From contig DATIHR010000004.1 in assembly GCA_035480575.1 (NCBI GenBank), forward strand, positions 1-38,623: a stretch of DNA of 38,623 nt. The letters are read 5' to 3'. A model generated the notes under the pieces. That model made no database searches. It was not told the origin of the DNA and saw nothing but the letters and a program-made list of their open reading frames with translations. Positions 31,210-38,231 of the stretch are shown here, in pieces. Each line of letters begins with the position of its first letter. Positions within the stretch are counted from its first letter, which is position 1. Position numbers and translations under genes: made by a program. The stretch comes from PMNU01 sp035480575 (GTDB taxonomy: Bacteria; Patescibacteriota; Saccharimonadia; Saccharimonadales; UBA4665).

Positions 31210-31575
31210 ATGGCAGAATCAAGAGCAGCTAGACGCGCAGTACGTGTTGGAGAGGTAAGAACTCGCGAGCTTCTCTTTACGTTGGCAGCAGGCATGGAGC
31301 CGGGCCTGGCAAGAGACCAACTCTTGGAATCAGCAGATGACCATCGTAACAATGCGGGCGCCCGCACTACCGAAAGGCACACACTGGCAGCAAGGTTAGC
31401 GGTAAACGATGCGATGACGAATGGCGACGTTGTGCTACCGGCTGACCTGCACCGCGAGTCGTATGTAGAGATAGATGAGCGCTGGGGTGCGGTTACACCA
31501 GATGCGCCCGACCCAGCAGATCCCGCTTCTTATTGGAGAGACATGTTTCCTGACGCCCCACAGTCGGCTGCCTAG
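31210..31575 (+). CDS. Hypothetical protein
   Basis: A 121-residue protein starting MAESRAARRAVRVGEVRTRE. ATG 31210 is fixed by a perfect AGGAGG (31198-31203) six bases upstream; the longer frame from 31111 would run through the terminator. The N-terminal half is basic and helical, the middle alternates (LAARLAVNDAMTNGDVVLPA), and the C-terminal part is acidic and Pro-rich (TPDAPDPADPASYWRDMFPD). I do not recognise it. It ends over the convergent stop of the Tmk-ThyX gene. Confidence 0.65.
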   Translation: MAESRAARRAVRVGEVRTRELLFTLAAGMEPGLARDQLLESADDHRNNAGARTTERHTLAARLAVNDAMTNGDVVLPADLHRESYVEIDERWGAVTPDAPDPADPASYWRDMFPDAPQSAA

Positions 31576-33881
31576 TTTGTTTGCACGAACTTCATGGCTT
31601 CGCCGATGATGGGGTGGACTTCGGCAAGTTTTTCGTGCATGAGCTGTACCAGCTGGCGGGTGGCCGGGCTAGCGTGTTTTGTTGTGTGCAGTTCATGAAT
31701 ATGAAATGCTTCGCGTGCGTTGTACGTTAGTTTGTAGCGCAATTTGTGCCCCATAAGGGTAGCGTATTGCGCTTCGCGGGGGTGGCCGGCTTGCTGGAGC
31801 AGGCTGTATAGCTCTAGGCTGGCGTCGAAACAGGATTCAAACTGGTCGGCTAGCCCGGCGTCTTCGATTATTTGTGGTACGTCGTAGCCATAACGCGGTG
31901 TTAGCAGCTGTGATTGCATGTCTTCTACAATGTTGTGCTGCTGCAGATCACGGAACACCGTATAGTCGGACACGATATCCCAGGTGTAGTGCGCATGTTC
32001 GAGTGCTCGCCCGGGGCGCAGCCGTCGGTTTGTGCGGTCGCCCATGTAGGCCTCGAATATTTCGGCTTTTTTGTCGTAGGGCCAGTTGGCAATTTCGCCG
32101 GCAATGTCCTGTAACGGTCGGTTTGTGTGTGGGTATACCATGTTGGGCAGCAGGTCGAATTCGTTGCGCGGCCACACGGTGCTTAGGCGTACTGGCGCGG
32201 CTTGCGGCGCGTGGTTGTCGGACAGCTGCGCTTGTGCAAGTGTGCGTACAGCGGTGTTCGTGCCTGCATGGTACACAATTTGTGCACCGCCATGGTCCGA
32301 CTTGTCGGTTTGCGCAAGCAGCGAGGGCAGTACTTTGCGGGCTTCGGCTAGCATTTGTAATCCAGTTTCACGGGCTTCGGGTAGGTCTTCGCTGAGCAAG
32401 CTGGTAATGCAACCTTCTAATGCCTGGGCCGACGCATAGACAACGATGGTTGTTTTTGTGGCAATAGGCAGGACGTTACCGACAATACGCGCGGCTTCGG
32501 CCCGAGCGTGGGGGGTGCCGGTTTCGGTAAAGTGAATGGTTAGTGCTTCGAGTATGTCGGTGTACGTGTCGAAGATACGGTCCATGTACTGGCAGTATGT
32601 GTTCGTAGTGTCCTCGGACAGTGTCTCGGGCACGTAATAGTTGTATGTACCGTCAGGATTTTTTGCCTCGTGCCGACTTACTGCAGCTGATTGTTCGACA
32701 AATGCCGCCAAACGGCTGTGCTCCACCTGTTTAGCGAGCATGTTGCTGACGTTGCCCAATACAAGATACGCACTGGCTAGTTGCCCTACGGATGCATCGC
32801 CATAGGCTGCGAATGCATCATGCGCAACAAGGGCCTGATCACGTTCGGCTGCTGCTGCGAATTCAAGCAGTAACGTGCTGCGCAAATCGCCGGCCCGGTG
32901 CGTAAACCGTGCCACAAGGGCCGCTGTTAGTTCCGGCCCCAGTTTGCCGGTTAGTGCGTATATGCTGCTGGCGCTGTTGGTAACTTGCGACCCAAGGAAC
33001 TGCCGCCCAGTCTCGGTTAAAACATACGCGCCAGTTTCGTCTTGGCGGAGGATGGGCTCTGGTTCTGGGTTTGGTGTGATTGTATCTGCGCGAGCTGGTT
33101 GGGAGTTTTCGGGTTCTGGGCCAGTTGGCGCTTGCGTACTGGTGCTGCTAGCAGGTGCAGCTGCTGGCTTATCGGCTTTAGTTTTTGGCGCTTCGGGTAG
33201 CATAGGCTGGATTTTTTGCCAGAGTATTTCGTTGACAGCGTCTACGCCAAGGAGCTTATTGTCCCGCACACAGTCGATCCGCACAAAATCCTTAGGAAAT
33301 AGCTGGGCTAGGTCGTCGTAGACCTCTACGGATTTTCTAAGGTGATCAATGTCGTCCTCGTGCAGGTCGCGAGCTTTATCGGTATAGCTGCGTTTGCCCT
33401 TTTGGTCTACTAGCCCCTGGGCTATATCGGCTGGCACGCGCAAAATATAACTAATGTTAGGGCGTGGAATGTGCAACATCTCGAACTCAAGATTGTCATT
33501 CCATATAAAATACCCACGGCGTTCTTCTGGCGAAGCCAGCTTGGTGCCTTGATGAGCCATATTCGACCCGGTGTAGCGGTTGGCGAGTACAATCTTGCCC
33601 TCGTTAAGCGCTTGGCGAATTTGGGGTGCTGCTTCGTAGCGGTCGAGCGCGTAAAAAAGTGATGCCGTGTACGGCCCGGGTATACCGCCGTTATTGTAGG
33701 CGCCGTTTAGGTATTGTCGTACAAAGTAGCTTGATGGCTGGTCGTATTGCGGGAAGTCGAACGTGGCTACGTCGTACCCGGCCTGCAAGAGCCGTTCTTT
33801 TAGTAGGGCAAACTGCGTAGCCTTGCCCGAACCGTCCGTTCCCTCGATGACAATAAAAATCCCGCTTTTGGATGTGTCCAC
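31572..33881 (-). CDS. Thymidylate kinase fused to a two-domain ThyX-like protein
   Basis: A 769-residue fusion. Residues ~1-230 are thymidylate kinase: IVIEGTDGSGKATQ (P-loop), FYALDRYEAA, IVLANRYTGSNMAHQG, a lid-like KGKRSYTDKARD. A Pro/Ala-rich linker (~232-285) follows. Residues ~290-769 resemble the long, double-domain ThyX-like proteins: VEHSRLAAFVEQSA, NVLPIATKTTIVVYASAQAL, then TWDIVSDYTVFRDLQQHN and TYNAREAFHIHELHTT. ThyX makes dTMP from dUMP using FAD and folate; its RHR motif is QHN here (648-650), so synthase activity is doubtful. The start is GTG 33881 behind GAGGAG, with TATAGT upstream. Confidence 0.85.
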   Translation of the reverse strand: MDTSKSGIFIVIEGTDGSGKATQFALLKERLLQAGYDVATFDFPQYDQPSSYFVRQYLNGAYNNGGIPGPYTASLFYALDRYEAAPQIRQALNEGKIVLANRYTGSNMAHQGTKLASPEERRGYFIWNDNLEFEMLHIPRPNISYILRVPADIAQGLVDQKGKRSYTDKARDLHEDDIDHLRKSVEVYDDLAQLFPKDFVRIDCVRDNKLLGVDAVNEILWQKIQPMLPEAPKTKADKPAAAPASSTSTQAPTGPEPENSQPARADTITPNPEPEPILRQDETGAYVLTETGRQFLGSQVTNSASSIYALTGKLGPELTAALVARFTHRAGDLRSTLLLEFAAAAERDQALVAHDAFAAYGDASVGQLASAYLVLGNVSNMLAKQVEHSRLAAFVEQSAAVSRHEAKNPDGTYNYYVPETLSEDTTNTYCQYMDRIFDTYTDILEALTIHFTETGTPHARAEAARIVGNVLPIATKTTIVVYASAQALEGCITSLLSEDLPEARETGLQMLAEARKVLPSLLAQTDKSDHGGAQIVYHAGTNTAVRTLAQAQLSDNHAPQAAPVRLSTVWPRNEFDLLPNMVYPHTNRPLQDIAGEIANWPYDKKAEIFEAYMGDRTNRRLRPGRALEHAHYTWDIVSDYTVFRDLQQHNIVEDMQSQLLTPRYGYDVPQIIEDAGLADQFESCFDASLELYSLLQQAGHPREAQYATLMGHKLRYKLTYNAREAFHIHELHTTKHASPATRQLVQLMHEKLAEVHPIIGEAMKFVQTN

Positions 33882-33978
33882 GCCTACTGTCTCCTCTGAT
33901 AACTATACTTTAGCCACAGACTACCCTTTTACGCAAATAAACTGCATATTTACAACAGCTGCATATAGCGGCAATTGG

Positions 33979-33984
33979 TATACT
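33979..33984 (+). promoter_or_regulatory. Extended -10 of the DHFR-like gene
   Basis: TGgTATACT ends six bases before ATG 33991. It fixes this start over the longer frame. Confidence 0.55.
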
Positions 33985-33990
33985 AGACAT

Positions 33991-34488
33991 ATGAAAGTGT
34001 TTGTTATTGCTGCTCTGTCGGTAGATGGTTTTATTGGCCCGCGGGATAGCACCGGCGCATCATCGTTAGAATGGACAAGCAAAGAGGATACACAACATTT
34101 TATGGCTCTTACCAAGCAAGCCGGCGTGATTGTAATGGGCAGCACTACGTATGGCACTATCGGCAAGCCGCTCAAAGGCCGGCGCAACTTGGTATATAAT
34201 GCCACGCCCATTGACCATCCGGATGTCGAAACGGTCAGCGAAACACCGCAAGCATTAGTTGCCCGTTTAGAACGCGAGGGCTGCGCGCAACTCGCTGTCT
34301 GCGGCGGCCACAGTATTTACAAAATGTTCTTGCAGGCCGGTGTGGTAGACGAGCTGTATCTAACCATCGAACCCATTATGTTCGGCGAGGGCATTCCGCT
34401 TGCCGCGACTCCACTCAAACTCGAACTAATCGACACCAAACAAATTAACGACAACGCGATCGCACTGCATTACAAAATTAAAAAGTAG
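33991..34488 (+). CDS. Dihydrofolate reductase-family protein
   Basis: A 165-residue protein of the DHFR/RibD C-terminal fold: MKVFVIAALSVDGFIGPRDS, VIVMGSTTYGTIGKPLKGRR (NADPH-binding segment), LAVCGGHSIYKMFLQ (Gly pair near the end), LYLTIEPIMFGEGIP. It could reduce dihydrofolate to serve ThyA, which makes dihydrofolate, or act on a pteridine or riboflavin precursor. The neighbours favour folate, by inference. It is convergent with the deaminase gene, three bases apart. Confidence 0.8.
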   Translation: MKVFVIAALSVDGFIGPRDSTGASSLEWTSKEDTQHFMALTKQAGVIVMGSTTYGTIGKPLKGRRNLVYNATPIDHPDVETVSETPQALVARLEREGCAQLAVCGGHSIYKMFLQAGVVDELYLTIEPIMFGEGIPLAATPLKLELIDTKQINDNAIALHYKIKK

Positions 34489-34491
34489 CTG

Positions 34492-35466
34492 TTATTTGAC
34501 GATAATTCGTTTTACTTTTTTGTTGGCCAGCTCGAGCACGCGCAGCGTATAGCCGTCGGAATGGTCTAGGCTGTAGATAATTTCGTCTATGTCGGTTTCG
34601 GCTAGCATGCGCCCACACGTTGGGCACGGCAGCAAGTTAATAAACAGTGTCGTGCCGCTCAGGTCCATTTTTTGTTTGAGCGCTGTAATAAGCAGTTCGG
34701 TTTCGGCGTGTACGGTATCGTAATAGTTTAGGTCGTTGGCCGGCGAAAAATGCTGTTCGCGCAAGCTGCCATGGTGCAAGGCATATGTTTGGTACGGTAC
34801 AACGCGGTTAAACGACCAGGTTAGCAGCTGGTACCCCTCGGCAGTCTTTTTGCCCAGCACCACACCGGCTTGGTAGGTGTAGTCGAACGATCCTTTGGCG
34901 ACTTCGCGCGCCAGCTCTAACATCTCTTTCTCAGTAAAGTAACCTTTGGTTGGCAATATTTTTTTGAGGCGCTTATCGAACTCTTTGGTGGCCCATTGGG
35001 CGTATGCAAGCGCTTCGGCTTCGTCTACAAATGGTGAAATAAGTTCGTAATCAGTATGGCTGTTTACTAGTGCATAGTAACTGGGCGTGTGGTGAAACGA
35101 TAAATGCCACGATCCGTTAATAAGCAACACTTTAGTAAACTTGAGTTTTTCAAATAAGTATTTGGTTTCGCGCTGAAAGTACGTCAGCGTATAAATTTTA
35201 TACTTAGGCGATGACGCATTTACCTTATCTATAATTGCTTGCACCTTAGATACTTGCAGCATTCTAAACTGGGGCTGGTCGGCAAAGCCTTCGACAAACG
35301 GCTCCTGCGATAAACCTAGTATTATGTTACCTTTGGGCAAGTAGGTCTTGATAAGTTGTTTAAACCGTTCCAGCGAAATATCACGCGGTGCGGCAATAAA
35401 CGTGGCGTTCAGTTTATTAACCGGCTGCTTGCTGCCAAAAGCTAAATCGCCCCAGTCAAAGTTCAT
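34492..35466 (-). CDS. Deaminase-domain protein (cytidine/dCMP type) with a long N-terminal domain
   Basis: A 324-residue protein. Residues ~253-290 hold the zinc deaminase motifs HAETELLI (H253, E255) and LLPCPTCGRML (C281, C284), like dCMP or cytidine deaminases. The N-terminal ~200 residues (NATFIAAPRDISLERFKQL, NIILGLSQEPFV, VLLINGSWHLSFHHTPSYYA) look like an alpha/beta domain, perhaps a nucleotidyltransferase-like Rossmann fold without HxGH; this is tentative. ATG 35466 overlaps the HIT stop by four bases, so it is translationally coupled. Confidence 0.75.
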   Translation of the reverse strand: MNFDWGDLAFGSKQPVNKLNATFIAAPRDISLERFKQLIKTYLPKGNIILGLSQEPFVEGFADQPQFRMLQVSKVQAIIDKVNASSPKYKIYTLTYFQRETKYLFEKLKFTKVLLINGSWHLSFHHTPSYYALVNSHTDYELISPFVDEAEALAYAQWATKEFDKRLKKILPTKGYFTEKEMLELAREVAKGSFDYTYQAGVVLGKKTAEGYQLLTWSFNRVVPYQTYALHHGSLREQHFSPANDLNYYDTVHAETELLITALKQKMDLSGTTLFINLLPCPTCGRMLAETDIDEIIYSLDHSDGYTLRVLELANKKVKRIIVK

Positions 35467-36008
35467 GGCGTTTGTTCCTTATACTTTTCATCAAATTTGG
35501 CACTGAGTTGTGTAATTTTTTTAGACTGCGCTCGGTACAGCTCGGCGTTTTCGAGTGGCGTATGTGCGAGCACGCGGTAGTTCCAGGTTACAAGGTCCGG
35601 GGCGTCAGACGGAATACAATGCACATGCAAGTGGTCCTGGACAGTGCTGTTTACCGCCGCGCCACCGTCACGCAGTACATACATGACGTCTTTGAGGGCA
35701 TGCACTTTACGAACTATCTTTTTAGCAATGTACATAAATTTACGAATGGTTTCCCATTCTTCTGGAGTTAATTCTTTTGCCGATTTAACATGGCGTCGTG
35801 GAACAATCATAAGATTGCCATCTATATATGCGAACAAGGCGACCACCAATACAATGCCATTTTCTTCATGAACAATGTATTTATCGCGCAAATCGCAAAA
35901 GACGCACTTACCTACGCTTGTCCAAATTTTGCCATAGTAGCCTTTGGTGCGGGCATCGCGGTAGTAAATTTGTTTTTCCTGCTCGTTTTGTGGAATCTGG
36001 TCGCTCAT
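35463..36008 (-). CDS. HIT-family hydrolase
   Basis: A 181-residue protein with the His triad QDHLHVHCIP near residues 142-151 and GNLMIVPRRHVKSAKEL upstream, typical of HIT nucleotide hydrolases or transferases (HINT, Ap4A-type). CVFCDLRDKY near the N-terminus gives a Cys pair that may bind metal. Both ends overlap neighbours by ATGA: it sits in the middle of a tight operon. Confidence 0.88.
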   Translation of the reverse strand: MSDQIPQNEQEKQIYYRDARTKGYYGKIWTSVGKCVFCDLRDKYIVHEENGIVLVVALFAYIDGNLMIVPRRHVKSAKELTPEEWETIRKFMYIAKKIVRKVHALKDVMYVLRDGGAAVNSTVQDHLHVHCIPSDAPDLVTWNYRVLAHTPLENAELYRAQSKKITQLSAKFDEKYKEQTP

Positions 36009-36577
36009 CGTTCCTTTAGGGGGTCTTTACGCAGTTCCATAAAATCTTTAAATATATCACCCAGTTCGCCGCCAATGGCGCGCTGAACAATTTTGGTGGT
36101 GGACAGTGCCGTAGATTGGCGGTCCACTACCTGTACCTCGCCGCCATATTTGGTGACTAATTTGTATTCTTTGGATTCTTTGTAGTTGGCTGCCCAATCT
36201 TCGCGCACGGTTATAAAAATATCGGGTCGCAGTAGCCCTAGCGATGGCGCGCAGCTGGGTTCGGGCAAGATAGTCACAAAATCTACCGAGCGTAAGTAGG
36301 TGAGCATTTCGGCGCGGATTTTTTCGTCCAGAATTGGCTTGTTGGGTCCTTTTACTTTGCGGATTGCTTCGTTACTGCTAACGCCAGCTACCAAAATATC
36401 GCCCTTGGCTTTGGCTTCTTCGAGGTAGCGGCACTGGCCCACGTGTAGTAGGTCCCACGATCCGGCAGTAAAAACAATTTTTTTACCCTTCTCTTTCAGC
36501 TTTTCGTGCAGCGTCATTAAGTCGCTTTGTGAAATCAGTCGTTTTTTCCATGCAGCTGCCACGGGGTACCTCTCCAC
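36005..36577 (-). CDS. RfaE2/HldE-C-like nucleotidyltransferase with an altered HxGH
   Basis: A protein of about 190 residues. IVFTAGSWDLLHVGQCRYLE, AKGDILVAGVSSNEAIRKVK, GPNKPI, DIFITVREDWAANY, and TALSTTKIVQRAIG follow the RfaE2 family, which joins ATP or CTP to a sugar phosphate or similar. The catalytic HxGH is HVGQ: the second His is Gln. The start is GTG 36577; ATG 36517 is an alternative. The HIT gene overlaps its end by four bases. Confidence 0.8.
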   Translation of the reverse strand: MERYPVAAAWKKRLISQSDLMTLHEKLKEKGKKIVFTAGSWDLLHVGQCRYLEEAKAKGDILVAGVSSNEAIRKVKGPNKPILDEKIRAEMLTYLRSVDFVTILPEPSCAPSLGLLRPDIFITVREDWAANYKESKEYKLVTKYGGEVQVVDRQSTALSTTKIVQRAIGGELGDIFKDFMELRKDPLKER

Positions 36578-36593
36578 TTGTTATCGTTGAAGT

Positions 36594-37547
36594 TTATTTT
36601 AACATCTTGTGCTCAAGGAGTATATCTCTGGTGCGCGTGTAGTGCTCGTTTTGGGCGAGGGATTCGTAGGGGTTGTGACGCAGGAATTTGTAAAAATCGT
36701 GCAGCAAGAACATCGGCACCAGGGAGTCAATGAGCTTAAGGGGTGGTAGCGGCACGCTGCCGCGTTTTTGGTAGCCAGACATAAGAAAATACTTGCGTAC
36801 TTTATCGGCCGCTTTGTACTTGCAGTCGACCAGCAAAAACGCCAGCGTCCTGGCAATATCGAATGCGGGGTTGCCCGCAGCGGTTTTTTCGAAGTCCAAA
36901 ACGCCGGTTATTTGGGCTGCGTCATTAAATAAGATATTACCGCGGACAAAATCCATATGCAGCGCCTGGGTGCCCGGGAGCGTGCGCGCCCACGCAAGCA
37001 TACGCTGCAATTTTTCGAACATCGGCAGCGTAAGCGTAAGCCCTAGCTTTTGCCGCATAGCATTGCTAACGCCTGGGTCTGCAAAATAGCGCTCCATGCG
37101 CGCGGCAATTGCGGCGTATTCGCCAGCGACTGATGACAACCCGGAATAGTCGAAAGTACCCAGGAGAGCGTGCATGTCGCTCATATATTGGCCTAGCTGT
37201 TTCAGGTGCTCCTGAGTGTACGCCTCCCAGGGGATGGTTGTGCCGGGCAAGTATTCGTACAGGCAGCAATATGTACGCTGTTTGCCTGCTCGTATTTGCA
37301 GGGTGCGTGGGTCGTGCTGCTTGCGAGCTGGATAGTCCTGCCCCGCTAAGAAGTTAGCGACGCGGTTAGCATTGTTAATGCGATCGACGATGCCTGGTTC
37401 GATTTTGTATAGGAGCAGGTTAATCAGCTGGCCATCTGGCAACTCAATAGGGTGCGATGCGTTGCGGTAGCCCTTTTGGCTTGGCAGTATGCGTACAATG
37501 GGCACGCCGTAGGCTTCTAGTATTTTAGCTATGTTTTGTGGGCTCAC
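36594..37547 (-). CDS. APH-fold phosphotransferase
   Basis: A 317-residue kinase-like protein of the aminoglycoside/choline/homoserine kinase group. ALHMDFVRGNILFN holds the catalytic Asp and the downstream Asn, and TGVLDFEKTAAGNPAFDIA is the DFE metal motif. The N-lobe (YRNASHPIELPDGQL, LINLLLYKI) is less typical. It probably phosphorylates a small molecule that the next enzyme (nucleotidyltransferase) activates; this is inference from operon order. The start is GTG 37547, six bases after the NUDIX stop. Confidence 0.82.
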   Translation of the reverse strand: MSPQNIAKILEAYGVPIVRILPSQKGYRNASHPIELPDGQLINLLLYKIEPGIVDRINNANRVANFLAGQDYPARKQHDPRTLQIRAGKQRTYCCLYEYLPGTTIPWEAYTQEHLKQLGQYMSDMHALLGTFDYSGLSSVAGEYAAIAARMERYFADPGVSNAMRQKLGLTLTLPMFEKLQRMLAWARTLPGTQALHMDFVRGNILFNDAAQITGVLDFEKTAAGNPAFDIARTLAFLLVDCKYKAADKVRKYFLMSGYQKRGSVPLPPLKLIDSLVPMFLLHDFYKFLRHNPYESLAQNEHYTRTRDILLEHKMLK

Positions 37548-37553
37548 TACTAG

Positions 37554-38045
37554 CTATTTTATGTAACCCAGCTCGCGCATGAAGTCTATCCATACGTCCT
37601 CGAGCCCTGGGTTCTGCTCCCATTCGGCCTCGGGGATTTTGCCGGCTTTATAGGCTTTTGTGCGGTCGGCGAAGCGTTGTAGTTGTTTTTTGGAATACCA
37701 TGCAGCGCCTTGGGTTTCTTCGGGGTCGGGGTCGATATCGCCTAAAAATTGATCTACTTCGTACACCCACCACACATGGTGATCCCCGCCTTCGCGGCGG
37801 CACTTATTGTTCATGCGTCGTTCGGCGATGGCTGTAGGTATAAGGTCTGACGGCTCTATGACCAAGCCAATCTCTTCCTCTACTTCATCTATTGCGGTTT
37901 GTTCGGGCGAGCCGTGGTCGTCATTGTGTCCAGCTGGGGGCGCCATGCGTATGGGGAATTTGGCTCGTTTTAGTAGGGCAATCTTGCCGCCGCTGTTACT
38001 AATAATGACGCCAACGCTTCTGTTATCACACACCTTATCCGACAT
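37554..38045 (-). CDS. NUDIX hydrolase
   Basis: A protein of about 163 residues starting MSDKVCDNRSVGVIISNSGG. The NUDIX box region is GHNDDHGSPEQTAIDEVEEE followed by IGL, with the metal-binding E-x-x-E-E. The R of the usual REUxEE is D here. NUDIX enzymes hydrolyse nucleoside-diphosphate-linked compounds. ATG 38045 is chosen because the frame upstream only translates a REP-like palindrome. It heads the operon running down to the deaminase gene. Confidence 0.85.
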   Translation of the reverse strand: MSDKVCDNRSVGVIISNSGGKIALLKRAKFPIRMAPPAGHNDDHGSPEQTAIDEVEEEIGLVIEPSDLIPTAIAERRMNNKCRREGGDHHVWWVYEVDQFLGDIDPDPEETQGAAWYSKKQLQRFADRTKAYKAGKIPEAEWEQNPGLEDVWIDFMRELGYIK

Positions 38046-38066
38046 ATAATTTCTCCCTGCCTCCGG

Positions 38067-38220
38067 CTCGTCATCCCGGCGAAAGCCGGGACCCAATTTA
38101 AATAAAAAGAAAAGTCCTTCTTATTTTACGCTAAAGAATTGATTTTTTAGTTGACTTAGATTCCGGCTCGGGGCCGGAATGACGAGAGAATAGGATTCTG
38201 GTGTAGGCCCGGGATGACGT
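38067..38220. repeat. Three REP-like palindromes before thyA
   Basis: Copies at 38067-38095 (CGTCATCCCGGCGAAAGCCG start), 38159-38186 (GATTCCGGCTCGGGGCCGGA start) and 38194-38220 (ending GGGATGACGT). The last ends on the first base of the thyA -10. All share a CCGG-rich stem next to ATGACG or CGTCAT. Confidence 0.8.
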
Positions 38221-38225
38221 ATACT
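38220..38225 (+). promoter_or_regulatory. -10 element of thyA
   Basis: TATACT ends six bases before ATG 38232 and begins inside the edge of a REP-like repeat. No good -35 or Shine-Dalgarno is seen. Confidence 0.5.
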
Positions 38226-38231
38226 GGACCT

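Noticed and set aside
38046..38096. N-terminal extension of the NUDIX protein
   Set aside because: The extra residues are the translation of a REP-like palindrome; ATG 38045 starts the conserved domain.
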